A stretch of DNA of 64,000 nt, from positions 2,051,501-2,115,500 of the forward strand of contig NZ_CP005188.1 in the NCBI RefSeq assembly GCF_001563285.1, read 5' to 3'. Of the stretch, positions 46,838 through 56,286 are shown one piece after another. A program made the translations under genes and the position numbers. A model generated the notes under the pieces. The model searched no databases. It was not told where the DNA came from and saw only the letters and a list, made by a program, of their open reading frames with translations. Origin of the DNA: Sphingobium sp. MI1205 (GTDB taxonomy: Bacteria > Pseudomonadota > Alphaproteobacteria > Sphingomonadales > Sphingomonadaceae). Every line of letters starts with the position of its first letter. The first letter of the stretch is position 1.

Positions 46838-47314
46838 TTATTTCTTCTTGCCGAAGTCCACGGTGACGACATTGGAGCCGTCTTCGCTCTTTACCTGCGG
46901 CGCGTCGTTTTCTGCTTCCTCATGCGGTTCAGGCGATCCATCGGACTGCACCTGGAACTGAAGCGCGAAATTCACCGCCGGATCGACAAAGGCCGTGATC
47001 GCGGCGAAGGGAATGACGAGGTGCGCCGCCACCTGATTGAAGGTCAGGCTGACTTCGAAGCCATCGCTGCCGACCTTCAGGTCCCAGAATTTATTCTGGA
47101 GGACGATGGTCATTTCGTCCGGGAATCGATCCACCAACTGCTTGGGGATATTTACGCCCGGCGCCTGCGTCTTGAAGGTGATGTAGAAATGATGCGCGCC
47201 CGGCAGGCCGCCGGAACGCTCGACTTCGCCCAGCACGCGGCCGACCACGGCGCGCAGGGCCTCCTGCACGATTTCATCGTAGGGAATCAGGCTATCGGGC
47301 AGGTCGTCGCTCAT
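46838..47314 (-). CDS. sspB: SspB-family ClpXP adaptor
   Basis: 158-residue SspB-like protein, which delivers ssrA-tagged peptides to the ClpXP protease. The fold is visible as [41 protein letters not shown] and [17 protein letters not shown]. An acidic linker leads to a C-terminal basic tail ([10 protein letters not shown]) that would be the ClpX-binding peptide. Divergent from hisB across 98 nt. Confidence 0.87.
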   Translation of the reverse strand: MSDDLPDSLIPYDEIVQEALRAVVGRVLGEVERSGGLPGAHHFYITFKTQAPGVNIPKQLVDRFPDEMTIVLQNKFWDLKVGSDGFEVSLTFNQVAAHLVIPFAAITAFVDPAVNFALQFQVQSDGSPEPHEEAENDAPQVKSEDGSNVVTVDFGKKK

Positions 47315-47412
47315 GCTCCATTGTCCTAACGGCGCGGCGCGTCCGGTCAAGTGCGCCCCGCACATGCAACGCCACATTGCATGGCACCCCCACTTCGGTA
47401 TAGGGCGCAGCC

Positions 47413-48000
47413 ATGCGCACGGCCGAAATTCACCGCAACACTGCGGAAACGCAGATCGACGTGACCGTCAACCTGGACGGGTCCGGCGTCTATACCGTCT
47501 CCACCGGCATCGGCTTCCTCGATCATATGATCGAGCAGCTGTCGCGCCATTCGCTGATCGACATGGATGTGAGGACGGTCGGCGACCTGCATGTCGACCA
47601 GCATCACACGACCGAGGATACCGCGATCGCGATTGGCGAAGCGGTGGCCAAGGCGTTGGCGGACAAGCGCGGTATATCCCGTTACGGCACAGCCTATGCG
47701 CCGATGGACGAGACGCTGACCCGCGTGTCGCTCGACATTTCCGGCCGCCCATGGATCGTGTTCAAGGCTGACTTTACGGTCCAGCGCCTCGGCGAATGGG
47801 ATACGGAGATGATCGAACACTGGTTCCACAGCTTCGCGCAGGCTGCCGGGATCACGCTGCATGTCGAAAATCTCTACGGCAGTAACAATCACCATATCGT
47901 CGAAAGCTGCTTCAAGGGGCTCGCCCGCGCGCTGCGGCAGGCGGTGGAGATCGACCCGCGCAAGGCGGACGCAATCCCCTCCACCAAGGGGATGTTGTGA
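47413..48000 (+). CDS. hisB: Imidazoleglycerol-phosphate dehydratase
   Basis: 195-residue monofunctional HisB, which dehydrates imidazoleglycerol phosphate in histidine synthesis. Both metal-binding HHxxE-type clusters are present: [15 protein letters not shown] and [22 protein letters not shown] is also typical. First gene of the tight hisB-hisH-hisA-hisF-hisE cluster. Its TGA overlaps the GTG of hisH. Confidence 0.95.
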   Translation: MRTAEIHRNTAETQIDVTVNLDGSGVYTVSTGIGFLDHMIEQLSRHSLIDMDVRTVGDLHVDQHHTTEDTAIAIGEAVAKALADKRGISRYGTAYAPMDETLTRVSLDISGRPWIVFKADFTVQRLGEWDTEMIEHWFHSFAQAAGITLHVENLYGSNNHHIVESCFKGLARALRQAVEIDPRKADAIPSTKGML

Positions 48001-48614
48001 CCGCGCTTGCCCTCATCGACTACGGCGCAGGCAACCTTCATTCGGTTCATAACGCCCTGCGCAAAGCGGGGGCGCAGGACGCCGTCATCACCGCCGATCC
48101 GCAAGTGGTGGCAAAGGCGGACCGGATCGTCCTGCCCGGCGTCGGCGCTTTCCGCGCATGCATGGATGCGCTGTCCGCCATTCCCGGCATGATCGATGCG
48201 ATGAACGAGGCAGTGGGCGATCGCGGCACGCCCTTCCTTGGCGTGTGCGTCGGCATGCAGCTTCTCGCCGATGCAGGCGAGGAGTTCGGGCGGCATCAGG
48301 GTCTTGGCTGGATTCCCGGCACGGTGCGGCTGATCGAGCCGACGGACCCGACGATCAAGGTGCCCCATATGGGCTGGAACAAGGTGGTGCTGAACGGCGC
48401 GCCGCCCCTGCTGGAACCGGGCGAGGCCTATTTCCTGCACAGCTATCATTTCGAAGCGGCCGATCCCGCCCATGTCGCCGCCGTCACCGATCATGGCGGC
48501 ACGCTGGTCGCAGCGGTCGCCCGCGACACCATCATCGGCTGCCAGTTCCACCCGGAAAAGAGCCAGACCTATGGCCTTTCCTTCCTGTCCCGCTTCCTGG
48601 AGTGGCGTCCATGA
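47997..48614 (+). CDS. hisH: Imidazoleglycerol-phosphate synthase, glutaminase subunit
   Basis: 205-residue class I glutamine amidotransferase supplying ammonia to HisF. Catalytic Cys is in [11 protein letters not shown], His and Glu in [10 protein letters not shown]. It begins [17 protein letters not shown] start overlapping the hisB stop as GTGA. Confidence 0.95.
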   Translation: MTALALIDYGAGNLHSVHNALRKAGAQDAVITADPQVVAKADRIVLPGVGAFRACMDALSAIPGMIDAMNEAVGDRGTPFLGVCVGMQLLADAGEEFGRHQGLGWIPGTVRLIEPTDPTIKVPHMGWNKVVLNGAPPLLEPGEAYFLHSYHFEAADPAHVAAVTDHGGTLVAAVARDTIIGCQFHPEKSQTYGLSFLSRFLEWRP

Positions 48615-48639
48615 CCCCGCTCCGCACCAGGTATATCTG

Positions 48640-49377
48640 ATGTCCTTGATCGTTTTCCCCGCCATCGACCTCAAAGGTGGCCAGGTCGTTCGCCTGGCCG
48701 AAGGCGACATGAACCGCGCCACCGTCTATGGCGATGACCCAGCGGCACAGGCGCTGATCTTCGCCGAGGCGGGCGCAAAGCACCTGCATGTCGTCGACCT
48801 CGACGGCAGCTTTGCCGGTCATGCGGTTAACGCCGAAGCGGTCGAGCGGATCGTCGAAGCCTTTCCGGGCCATGTCCAACTGGGCGGTGGCATCCGCAAT
48901 CGTGAAGCGGTCGAACGCTGGTTCGACCTGGGCGTGTCGCGCATCGTCATCGGCACCGCCGCGCTCAAGGATCCCGCCTTTGTAAAGGCCGCCGCGCGCG
49001 ATTTCCCCGGCGGCATTGTGGTCGCCGTCGATGCCCGCGACGGCTTCGTCGCGACCGATGGCTGGGCGGAAAAGTCCGACATGCCCGTCGCCGACCTTGC
49101 CCGCCGGTTCGAGGATGCGGGCGTCGCCAGCCTGCTCTTCACCGATGTGGGCCGCGACGGCCTGCTCAAAGGCTGCAATATAGAGGCGACGGTGGATCTG
49201 GCCCGCTCGACCGACATTCCGGTCATCGCCAGCGGCGGCGTTGCCGGGATTGCCGACATCCGCATCCTCAGCCTTCATGCCGACGAAGGGATTGAAGGCG
49301 TCATAACGGGCCGCGCGCTCTATGACGGGCGGCTTGACCTCAAATCCGCTCTGGCGATTGCCCAGGCTGCGGCATGA
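48640..49377 (+). CDS. hisA: ProFAR isomerase
   Basis: 245-residue TIM-barrel enzyme isomerising ProFAR to PRFAR. The catalytic Asp are in [18 protein letters not shown] and in the second half at [14 protein letters not shown]. It shows the duplicated half-barrel shared with HisF. The ATG follows a 25-nt gap after hisH; its TGA overlaps the hisF ATG. Confidence 0.94.
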   Translation: MSLIVFPAIDLKGGQVVRLAEGDMNRATVYGDDPAAQALIFAEAGAKHLHVVDLDGSFAGHAVNAEAVERIVEAFPGHVQLGGGIRNREAVERWFDLGVSRIVIGTAALKDPAFVKAAARDFPGGIVVAVDARDGFVATDGWAEKSDMPVADLARRFEDAGVASLLFTDVGRDGLLKGCNIEATVDLARSTDIPVIASGGVAGIADIRILSLHADEGIEGVITGRALYDGRLDLKSALAIAQAAA

Positions 49378-50153
49378 CCGTCTGCACCCGCGTCATCCCC
49401 TGCCTGGACGTCGCCAATGGGCGCGTCGTGAAGGGCGTCAATTTCGTCGACCTGCGCGACGCGGGCGATCCGGTTGAACAGGCGCGGGTCTATGACGCTG
49501 CGGGCGCGGACGAACTTTGTTTCCTCGACATCACGGCCACACACGAAGCGCGCGGCACCATATTGGACGTAGTGCGCCGCACTGCCGAAGTCTGCTTCAT
49601 GCCCGTAACCGTGGGCGGTGGCGTGCGTAGCCCGGAGGACGCCCGCGCCCTCCTGCTGGCCGGTGCAGACAAGGTCGCCGTCAACAGCGCCGCCGTCACG
49701 CGCCCGGAAGTCGTCGCGGATATCGCCGACCGCTTCGGCAGCCAGTGCATTGTCGGCTCCGTCGATGCCCGCCGCGTCGGCAACGGTCCCGATGGAAAGC
49801 CGCGCTGGGAAATCTTCACCCATGGCGGCCGCAAACCGACCGGCATCGACGCCGTCGAACATGCCGTCCGGCTGGCGCAGTTGGGCGCGGGGGAATTGCT
49901 GGTCACGTCCATGGATGGCGACGGCACGAAACAGGGCTATGACCTCGCCCTCACCCGCACCATCGCCGATGCCGTATCAGTCCCCGTCATCGCCAGCGGC
50001 GGCGTCGGCACGCTCCAACACCTGGTCGAAGGCGTGATCGAAGGCCATGCCAGCGCCGTCCTTGCTGCCTCGATATTCCACTTCGGCCAGCATACGGTGG
50101 CGCAGGCGCATCAGGCGCTGGCCGCTGCGGGCGTGCCCGTCCGTTCGCTCTGA
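49374..50153 (+). CDS. hisF: Imidazoleglycerol-phosphate synthase, cyclase subunit
   Basis: 259-residue TIM-barrel cyclase, partner of HisH. The two catalytic Asp are in [18 protein letters not shown] and in [24 protein letters not shown] and VIASGGVGT complete the phosphate sites. ATGA overlap with hisA. A gap of 40 nt separates it from hisE. Confidence 0.95.
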   Translation: MTVCTRVIPCLDVANGRVVKGVNFVDLRDAGDPVEQARVYDAAGADELCFLDITATHEARGTILDVVRRTAEVCFMPVTVGGGVRSPEDARALLLAGADKVAVNSAAVTRPEVVADIADRFGSQCIVGSVDARRVGNGPDGKPRWEIFTHGGRKPTGIDAVEHAVRLAQLGAGELLVTSMDGDGTKQGYDLALTRTIADAVSVPVIASGGVGTLQHLVEGVIEGHASAVLAASIFHFGQHTVAQAHQALAAAGVPVRSL

Positions 50154-50193
50154 CGCACAAGTTTTGATTGACGCGCACAGCCGCGAACGCTTG

Positions 50194-50523
50194 ATGGACG
50201 CCATGCGCTCAACCCTGTTCGACCTTGAAAAGACGATCCGCCAGCGGCGGACGGCTGACCCGTCCCAATCCTATGTGGCAAAGCTCACGGCGCGCGGCCG
50301 GGGCAAGATCGCCCAGAAGGTGGGCGAGGAAGCCGTCGAAACCGTGATCGCCGCCATGGCTTCCGACCGCGAAGGCGCGATCGGGGAGAGCGCCGACCTG
50401 CTCTTTCACCTGCTCGTGCTGCTGGCCGACATGGATGTTCCGCTCGATGCCGTCCTTGACGAACTCGACCGGCGCGAAGGCGTGTCGGGCATCGCCGAGA
50501 AAGCCGCGCGCCAGCCCGATTGA
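50194..50523 (+). CDS. hisE: Phosphoribosyl-ATP pyrophosphatase
   Basis: 109-residue MazG-like HisE, which removes pyrophosphate from phosphoribosyl-ATP. QRRTADPSQSYVAKLTARG and KIAQKVGEEAVETVIAAM are the signature; GESADLLFHLLVLLAD follows. It is separate from HisI, which must be elsewhere. An alternative ATG lies three codons later. Confidence 0.93.
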   Translation: MDAMRSTLFDLEKTIRQRRTADPSQSYVAKLTARGRGKIAQKVGEEAVETVIAAMASDREGAIGESADLLFHLLVLLADMDVPLDAVLDELDRREGVSGIAEKAARQPD

Positions 50524-50597
50524 TTTCGCCACCGGAAAGATTTCGCTCCATCCGCGTTTTCTGCTCTGCCGAAAGGTAAATTTGAACAGGAGGGCAT

Positions 50598-51170
50598 ATG
50601 GTAAGAACGGTCGTCGGCGGGCTTTTGGGGGGCTTTACCCTTTACGTGATCAACTTCCTGTTCTGGCGAACGCCGCTCAGCGCCATAGCCTATCACCGGG
50701 CCGGGGAAGGCGCGAGCGCCAACCTGCAAGCGGGACTGGCGCAGGCGCTCACCCAAACCGGCACAGGCGTCTATGTGATCCCCGATCCGGCCAGCGCGCA
50801 GGGAACCATCCTGTATGGCAAGGGTCCGGTCGCCACAATCTTCTACAATGAAAGCGGCTTTCCGGTCACCGACAGTTCGGCGTTGATCGGCGGCCTGATC
50901 CTGGCGCTGGTAACTGGCACGGTGATCGCTTTTGCCCTGCGGTTCACCGCTGCGGATTTCGGTAGCCGTGCCCGCACCACGATCCTCTTTGCACTGGCCG
51001 CCGTGCTGTGGCTGGACATCGGCCAGGCCGTCGCCAACCATGCGCCCTGGGGCTATATCCTCTATCTTGCCTTCAGCGACTTTCTCGGTCTCGCCGCAGC
51101 GGGGCTGATCGCCGCCCGGCTCATGGAAAGCCGCATCGCCGCTCCCGTGGACAACGGAACGCTGCACTAG
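50598..51170 (+). CDS. Hypothetical four-helix membrane protein
   Basis: 190 residues. N-terminal helix ([17 protein letters not shown]), a periplasmic or extracytoplasmic loop of about 75 residues, then three helices ([57 protein letters not shown]). I do not recognise a named family, though the [14 protein letters not shown] loop is distinctive. AGGAGG is about 8 nt before the ATG. Its TAG shares CTAG with the stop of the convergent deacetylase. Confidence 0.65.
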   Translation: MVRTVVGGLLGGFTLYVINFLFWRTPLSAIAYHRAGEGASANLQAGLAQALTQTGTGVYVIPDPASAQGTILYGKGPVATIFYNESGFPVTDSSALIGGLILALVTGTVIAFALRFTAADFGSRARTTILFALAAVLWLDIGQAVANHAPWGYILYLAFSDFLGLAAAGLIAARLMESRIAAPVDNGTLH

Positions 51171-52072
51171 GGCTGCATCGCTTCCTCGGCCAGACGGACC
51201 ATACAGGCGGCATGGCGGCGAGCGACGGCTATCCTGTCCTCGCCATAGCCGCCGCCCATGGTGCTGGCGAGCGGCACGCCCCGCCGCCGCGCCTCGCGCA
51301 TCACCGCCCGGTCCCGCGCCTCCAGCCCGGCGTCGGTCAGCGAAAGACGGCCAAGCCTGTCGTCCGCATGCGGATCGACGCCTGCCTGATAAAGGATCAG
51401 GTCCGGCGCAAAACTGTCGAGCGTATCGGGGAGCACATCCATGAGCGCCGCCATATATTCCCCATCGCCGACACCATCCGCCAGCGCGATGTCCAATGAC
51501 GAAACCGCCTTGCGAACAGGAAAGTTCTTTTCCGCGTGGATCGAAAGGGTGAAGATGTCGTCCCGGCCCGCCAACAGTTGCGCGGTGCCATCCCCCTGAT
51601 GCACATCCAGGTCCAGGATCAGGATGCGGCGCGCGTCACCTTCCGCGATCAAGCGATTGGCCGCGATGGCGAGATCGTTGAACACGCAATAGCCTGCACC
51701 GCCATCGTACAGCGCATGATGGCTGCCGCCTGCGGCATTGGCGGCATAGCCATGCGCCATCGCCAGCTTTGCCGCCGCCCATGTCCCGCCGGGGGAAAGC
51801 ATCGACCGGCGCATGACCCGGTCTGTCACCGGAAAGCCGATCCGCCGCTCTTTTTCAGACGGCACGTTGAGCGTCGCGACCTCTTCCACATAGGCGGGAT
51901 CATGAACGGCCTCGATCCATCGGCGGGGCATGGGATCGGGTTCATGGACGGTAAAGGTGGCCCTGCCTAGCGCAAGTGCTTCCATAACAAGCCCATATTT
52001 GTCGAAGCGAAATCGGCTTCCCGCTGTTGCCGGGGAGACATAGGCAGGATGGTGAACGACATGAAGCATCAT
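51167..52072 (-). CDS. Histone deacetylase-family protein (AcuC/HDAC class II-like)
   Basis: 301-residue arginase/deacetylase-fold enzyme. The zinc and catalytic residues are visible: [19 protein letters not shown] (His-His), [12 protein letters not shown] (Asp, His) and [13 protein letters not shown] (Asp). Bacterial members deacetylate acetylpolyamines, acetoin-related proteins or small amides; the substrate is not known here. Two adjacent ATGs are possible starts; GGAAAAG precedes them. It is divergent from the L,D-transpeptidase gene. A longer antisense frame through that gene is not real. Confidence 0.85.
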   Translation of the reverse strand: MMLHVVHHPAYVSPATAGSRFRFDKYGLVMEALALGRATFTVHEPDPMPRRWIEAVHDPAYVEEVATLNVPSEKERRIGFPVTDRVMRRSMLSPGGTWAAAKLAMAHGYAANAAGGSHHALYDGGAGYCVFNDLAIAANRLIAEGDARRILILDLDVHQGDGTAQLLAGRDDIFTLSIHAEKNFPVRKAVSSLDIALADGVGDGEYMAALMDVLPDTLDSFAPDLILYQAGVDPHADDRLGRLSLTDAGLEARDRAVMREARRRGVPLASTMGGGYGEDRIAVARRHAACMVRLAEEAMQP

Positions 52073-52126
52073 CTTTTCCGCGATCGCGAGTTTGAACGAT
52101 GGGGGCTTTGCGCTATCTGGTCCAGC

Positions 52127-53581
52127 ATGAACCGTCCCGATTTGATCCGTTTTTGCATTCCATCCCTGCTTGGCCTGGCCGCGTCGCCCGCTTTGGCGCA
52201 GCCTCCGGCCGTCGCGCCCACCCTGCCCGCGCCCGCTCCGCCGGTCGTTGCGCCGCCCGCCATCGTCATCCCGCCGCCCGTGCAGATCCCCCCTCCATCG
52301 GCCGCGCAACAGGCCTGGCTGAACGAATGGCTGAAGGGCGGCGCGGAACAGGGCCTGATGGCGCGCAGGAAGGCGACGAGGGAACTTGGTGGAGAGGCGC
52401 TGATTTCCGCCGTGCTCGACCGGGCCAAGGCGCTCAGCACCGGGCGAGTCGATACCGCCGACTTCCTCAACATCTGGGCGCTGCGTCCCGCCGCCTTCGA
52501 TCAGCGCCCCGGCCTGGCGCGCGCGATCGCCGAAGATCGTTTGCCACAGTGGGCCGCTGGCCTGACGCCGCCCTATTCGGGTTATGACGGTCTGCGCCGT
52601 GGTCTCGCCACTTATGAGGGGATTCGCGATACCGGCGGCTGGCCAGCCCTGACGGCTCAATCCGCCCCGGACGTCGTGCGCGCACGCCTCGCCATCGAGG
52701 ACAAGAGCGTTCAGCCCGGCGAAAAGCTGTCCGACGCGCTTCAGCGGGCGCAGCGCCGCTATGGTCTCAATCCCACCGGCCTGCTGGACACGCGCACGCT
52801 CAGGGAACTCAACGTGCCCGTCGATGATCGCATCGCCGCGATCATGGCGAACATGGAACGGTGGCGCTGGATGCCGCGGCAACTGCCCGTCAACCGGGTT
52901 CAGGTGAACATCGCCGCCGCTGTCCTCACCCTGTTCGAAGGCGACCAGCCTGTGACGTCGATGCGGGCCGTCACCGGATCGCCCGACAATGCGACGCCGA
53001 TGCTGACGTCCAGCATTCATTCGATCGTCGTCAACCCACCCTGGAACGTCCCCGCCTCCATCGCCAAGAAGGAACTGTGGCCCAAGGGGCGCGCCGCGCT
53101 GATCCGGCAGGGTTACAGGATCGTCGGCACGCCTGAAAATGGCGAGCGGATCGTCCAGCCCGCTGGCCCGAACAGCGCGCTCGGCCGGTTGAAGTTCGAT
53201 TTCAATAATCCCTTCGCCGTCTATCTGCACGACACGCCAGCCCGGGCGAAATTCGCCAGCTATGACCGGCTCGCCAGCCATGGCTGTATCCGGCTTGAAA
53301 AGCCGCTGGCGCTGGCCGAGTTGATGGTGCAGGGCGACCCCAAGCTGGCCGGCCAGGTGCAGTCCCTGATCGACACGGGCAAGACGCAGCGCGTGCAATT
53401 GCCCCAGGAAGTCGCGGTGTACCTGCTCTACTGGACCGCCTTTGCCAGCAGCAACGGCACCATGAACTTCCGTTCCGATCCCTATGGCTGGGACAAGCTG
53501 CTCGCGCAGAAGATCGAGGCGTCGAGCAGCCGCCTGGACCCCACGGTCGCCCCCGCCCCCACCATCGCATCGAAGGATTGA
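52127..53581 (+). CDS. L,D-transpeptidase, YcbB-like
   Basis: 484 residues with signal peptide (ending SPALA) and a Pro-rich linker ([16 protein letters not shown]). A peptidoglycan-binding helical region ([27 protein letters not shown]) precedes the YkuD catalytic domain, whose Cys is in ASHGCIRL at about residues 383-390. It would make 3-3 cross-links in peptidoglycan. Close to family length for YcbB/LdtD. The start used has its signal peptide in place; upstream in-frame codons do not. The next gene is 7 nt downstream. Confidence 0.88.
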   Translation: MNRPDLIRFCIPSLLGLAASPALAQPPAVAPTLPAPAPPVVAPPAIVIPPPVQIPPPSAAQQAWLNEWLKGGAEQGLMARRKATRELGGEALISAVLDRAKALSTGRVDTADFLNIWALRPAAFDQRPGLARAIAEDRLPQWAAGLTPPYSGYDGLRRGLATYEGIRDTGGWPALTAQSAPDVVRARLAIEDKSVQPGEKLSDALQRAQRRYGLNPTGLLDTRTLRELNVPVDDRIAAIMANMERWRWMPRQLPVNRVQVNIAAAVLTLFEGDQPVTSMRAVTGSPDNATPMLTSSIHSIVVNPPWNVPASIAKKELWPKGRAALIRQGYRIVGTPENGERIVQPAGPNSALGRLKFDFNNPFAVYLHDTPARAKFASYDRLASHGCIRLEKPLALAELMVQGDPKLAGQVQSLIDTGKTQRVQLPQEVAVYLLYWTAFASSNGTMNFRSDPYGWDKLLAQKIEASSSRLDPTVAPAPTIASKD

Positions 53582-53587
53582 TACCCC

Positions 53588-53881
53588 ATGCGCAAGATTG
53601 CCCTCGCCGCCCTCGCCGGTGCGCTCGCCCTCTCCGCCTGCGGAAAGCAGGAAGAGGAAGCGCCTGCGACCAACAATCTGGTCGAACCGCCGGTCGAAAA
53701 TGTGATTATCGAGGAACCCGAAGCGCCGCTGCCGCCGCCGTCGAACAATAGCGCCGCGCCGGAACCCGCACCGCCGCCGACCATTTCCGAACAGCAGCAG
53801 ATCCTGGATGATGCTGAGGCTACGGGCATGACCGCGCGGCTCGACAGCCAGTCATCCGAAGGCTCCAACTCGACTGACTGA
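53588..53881 (+). CDS. Small acidic lipoprotein
   Basis: 97 residues. Lipobox LSACGKQ (Cys at about 18). The mature part is acidic and Pro-rich ([23 protein letters not shown]) with no domain recognised. It sits 7 nt after an L,D-transpeptidase and is followed by a strong hairpin, so it is the last gene of that unit; an accessory envelope role is inferred. Confidence 0.7.
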   Translation: MRKIALAALAGALALSACGKQEEEAPATNNLVEPPVENVIIEEPEAPLPPPSNNSAAPEPAPPPTISEQQQILDDAEATGMTARLDSQSSEGSNSTD

Positions 53882-53884
53882 GCC

Positions 53885-53923
53885 GAAGGCTGGCCGCCTT
53901 CGGACGAGTAGCGGCCAGCCTTC
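53885..53923 (+). terminator. Long hairpin after the lipoprotein gene
   Basis: A 13-bp perfect stem, GAAGGCTGGCCGC with GCGGCCAGCCTTC, loop of 13 nt. It starts 4 nt after the stop codon. No T-run follows (TTCGCC), so it may be a terminator of weaker type or a 3' stabiliser. Confidence 0.6.
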
Positions 53924-53971
53924 TTCGCCCCGGTCTTGGACTGGCGGGACGTCTTTGCTATATTAGACCTT

Positions 53972-54652
53972 ATGGATCGCCGCAGTTTTACGAGGCTCGC
54001 TTTAAGCGGGCTCGCCTTTTCCTTTCTCGCCGATAGCGTTGGCCGCGCCGCCCTTCCGGGCACGCCGCGGCCCGCATCGCCGTTGCCGCCGCCCCCCACG
54101 CCCCATCCCGTGACGCCTCTGGCCAGGCAGCCCTATGCCGAACTGCTGGATCGCGCGAAAGCTGCGCTGGATCAGCATGGGCATTTATTCACCTTGCGTG
54201 ACCGGGTCGCGCTCGCTGATTTCAACGCGCCTTCACGCGAGTTGCGCTTCCACATCGTCGATCTGGTTGGCGGCCATTCCAGTTCCTATCTGGTCGCCCA
54301 TGGCCGTGGATCGGACCCAGCCCATTCCGGCTGGCTCCAGACCTTTTCCAACGAGCCCAACTCGCTCGCCAGTTCGGCCGGGGCGTACAAGACCGGCGAA
54401 ATCTACCACGGGCAGCATGGCCAGGCGATGCGTCTTGCCGGTCTTGACCCCCAGAACAACAATGCGGAAATGCGCGCGATCGTCGTCCATGGCGCGGATT
54501 ATGTGAGCGAGGATCATATCGCTTCCTGGGGCAAGGTCGGCCGCAGTGAAGGATGCTTCGCGGTCGCCCGCCACATGCTGCCGCAGCTGCTGGGGCTGCT
54601 GGGGTCTGGGCGGATGGTCTATGCCAACAAGCTGGGTTCGGTGGACGCCTGA
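53972..54652 (+). CDS. YkuD_2-type murein L,D-transpeptidase-like protein
   Basis: 226 residues of the YkuD_2 (PF13645-like) family. Twin-Arg-like N-terminus (MDRRSFTRLALSGLAFSFL), Pro-rich linker (PASPLPPPPTPHP), then catalytic domain ending GRSEGCFAVARHM with Cys at about 195. It lacks the HGC motif of classical YkuD but has the SEGC variant of this family. Likely periplasmic; enzymatic role in peptidoglycan is inferred. Separated from the preceding unit by the hairpin. Confidence 0.78.
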   Translation: MDRRSFTRLALSGLAFSFLADSVGRAALPGTPRPASPLPPPPTPHPVTPLARQPYAELLDRAKAALDQHGHLFTLRDRVALADFNAPSRELRFHIVDLVGGHSSSYLVAHGRGSDPAHSGWLQTFSNEPNSLASSAGAYKTGEIYHGQHGQAMRLAGLDPQNNNAEMRAIVVHGADYVSEDHIASWGKVGRSEGCFAVARHMLPQLLGLLGSGRMVYANKLGSVDA

Positions 54653-54683
54653 TAGCGGCCGGACGGCACTTCAGGCGGACCGG

Positions 54684-55379
54684 TCAGCCGTTCACCAACG
54701 CACAAAAACGCTGAGCCATCGCGAACTCGTCCCGCCGCCGTGCTGACCGGGCGGCCGCTTCGGCGTCCTCGCCCCACTGCTCGATTTCCCAGGCTTCATC
54801 AATCTCGGAGGCTGTCCAGACGGCACCGGCGTCATGCCCGCCCTCGACAACAGCCAGTCCGCACACCAGCGATCCCGACAATGTCACCAGCGTCGACAGC
54901 CCGGCCAGCATGAACGGATCATAGGCCATCACCGCCGCTTCCAGCCGCTCCAGCGTTTCGGACGGCTGGTCGACCGGGATGATGCCATGGGTCACCCGAA
55001 AAGTGACGTCATAGCGCCGCCGCGCCCAATCGAGCAGCGGATCCCACGCTGCCGCCTCACGCCCGATCAACTCGGCCGGCCCCTCCGCGCGATAGCAGAG
55101 CAGGTCGCTGGTCCCGTAACGTGCGATCCCCGCAGCAAAGCTGTCCCGATTGGGCGCGATCTGGTCAATTGCGCCATTGGCCAACCCGGTGAAGGTCATG
55201 GTGCGCGGATCGACGGTCTCGCCCTGCAATCGCCATTCGTCCGCCACCGCTTCCGCCAGGCGCACGGTTGGCAGGGCCAGCGCCGCCCGCGCCGGGGTCC
55301 GCACCGGTCGCCCGTCAAGCTGGATCTCATGACCCATGTCGCCGGGAACCACGGCGACATCCTTGTAAAAGCGCTTCAT
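54684..55379 (-). CDS. ATP12-family F1-ATPase assembly chaperone
   Basis: 231-residue protein of the ATP12 family, which in mitochondria holds the alpha subunit of F1 before assembly. KRFYKDVAVVP, DGRPVRTPARAALALPT and AVADEWRLQGETVDPRTMTF are the family signature; the C-terminal helical region has EAWEIEQWGEDAEA. Found mainly in alphaproteobacteria and mitochondria. Last gene of the leftward crcB-rluC-HAD-DUF-ATP12 unit; 4-nt overlap with the next gene upstream. Confidence 0.88.
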   Translation of the reverse strand: MKRFYKDVAVVPGDMGHEIQLDGRPVRTPARAALALPTVRLAEAVADEWRLQGETVDPRTMTFTGLANGAIDQIAPNRDSFAAGIARYGTSDLLCYRAEGPAELIGREAAAWDPLLDWARRRYDVTFRVTHGIIPVDQPSETLERLEAAVMAYDPFMLAGLSTLVTLSGSLVCGLAVVEGGHDAGAVWTASEIDEAWEIEQWGEDAEAAARSARRRDEFAMAQRFCALVNG

Positions 55380-55630
55380 TGCGGCGGTTTCCGAAACAGC
55401 GCCAGCAGCAGGCGGGGCACGATGATGAACTGGAACAGCCCGACCATCACGAAGATAATGCCCATCGCCTTGGCCTTCCCGCCCTGAACCCAGCTGAACC
55501 GCTGCATCAGGATGAGAAATCCGAACATCACCAGCAATGCGCCGGACAGGCGGAACAGGCCCAGCGCGAAATGACGCTGGCGCGCGGCTTTTTCAGGATC
55601 GACGGGTGGTGGTGGAGGAAAGTCAGTCAT
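55376..55630 (-). CDS. Small two-helix membrane protein
   Basis: 84 residues: Pro-rich N-terminus (TDFPPPPPVDPEKAARQRHF), helix 1 LFRLSGALLVMFGFLILM, helix 2 AMGIIFVMVGLFQFIIVPRLLLALF. No function known. It overlaps its neighbours on both sides by 4 nt in the same operon, so it is certainly expressed with them. Confidence 0.7.
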   Translation of the reverse strand: MTDFPPPPPVDPEKAARQRHFALGLFRLSGALLVMFGFLILMQRFSWVQGGKAKAMGIIFVMVGLFQFIIVPRLLLALFRKPPQ

Positions 55631-56286
55631 TTTGCGCCGATATGCGTCCTGAGTTCGCCGCTGTCCATCGCCACGCCATGCGCACCTGCGGCGATCAGCT
55701 CCGACGGCGGATGATAGCCCCAGCCGACGCCCAACGCGCGGGTGCCGGCAGCAAGCGCCATGTCGATGTCATAGCTGGTGTCGCCGATCATCACCGTCGT
55801 TTCCGGCGCAGCGCCAGCATCCGCCATGGCGGTCAGCAGCATGGAGGGGTGCGGCTTCGACGGATGCCGGTCGGCTGTCTGAAGTGTGATGAAATGCGCG
55901 TGGATGCCATGATGGCTCAGGCAGAGGGCAAGGCCGCGATCCGACTTGCCGGTCGCCACGCCCAGCAGCCAGCCATCGGCTTCAAGTTCGCGGATCAGTT
56001 CCGCCATGCCGGGATAAAGCGGTTCGGACAAAGCATTGTCCTGCCGCAACCGGTGGAATGCGCGCTTGTAGCTTTCGGACAAATGATCGTGAAAATCGGC
56101 CTGCGCCTCCGGCAATAGCCGCGCGATCGCCAGCGGCAGCGAAAGCCCGACCACGGACAGGATGCGCGCGCGGTCCGGGGGCGTGAGCTTCTCACCCTCA
56201 AAGGCACGGGTCATGGCCGCGCAGATGCTGTGCTGGCTATCGACCAGCGTGCCATCGCAGTCGAACACGGCAAGCCGGTTGCTCAT
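55627..56286 (-). CDS. HAD-family hydrolase, phosphoglycolate-phosphatase-like
   Basis: 219-residue haloacid-dehalogenase phosphatase. Motif I is FDCDGTLVDS at residues 8-17, motif II GVATGKSDRG, motif III Lys in RHPSKPHPSML, motif IV MIGDTSYDIDMALAAG. Cap type C1, as in Gph. Substrate not determined. Overlaps both neighbours by 4 nt. Confidence 0.88.
   Translation of the reverse strand: MSNRLAVFDCDGTLVDSQHSICAAMTRAFEGEKLTPPDRARILSVVGLSLPLAIARLLPEAQADFHDHLSESYKRAFHRLRQDNALSEPLYPGMAELIRELEADGWLLGVATGKSDRGLALCLSHHGIHAHFITLQTADRHPSKPHPSMLLTAMADAGAAPETTVMIGDTSYDIDMALAAGTRALGVGWGYHPPSELIAAGAHGVAMDSGELRTHIGAK

Noticed and set aside
52073..53398. Long N-terminal extension of the HDAC-family gene
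   Set aside because: The extra 440 codons run antisense to the L,D-transpeptidase gene and lack domain signals; the HDAC fold starts at about 52072.
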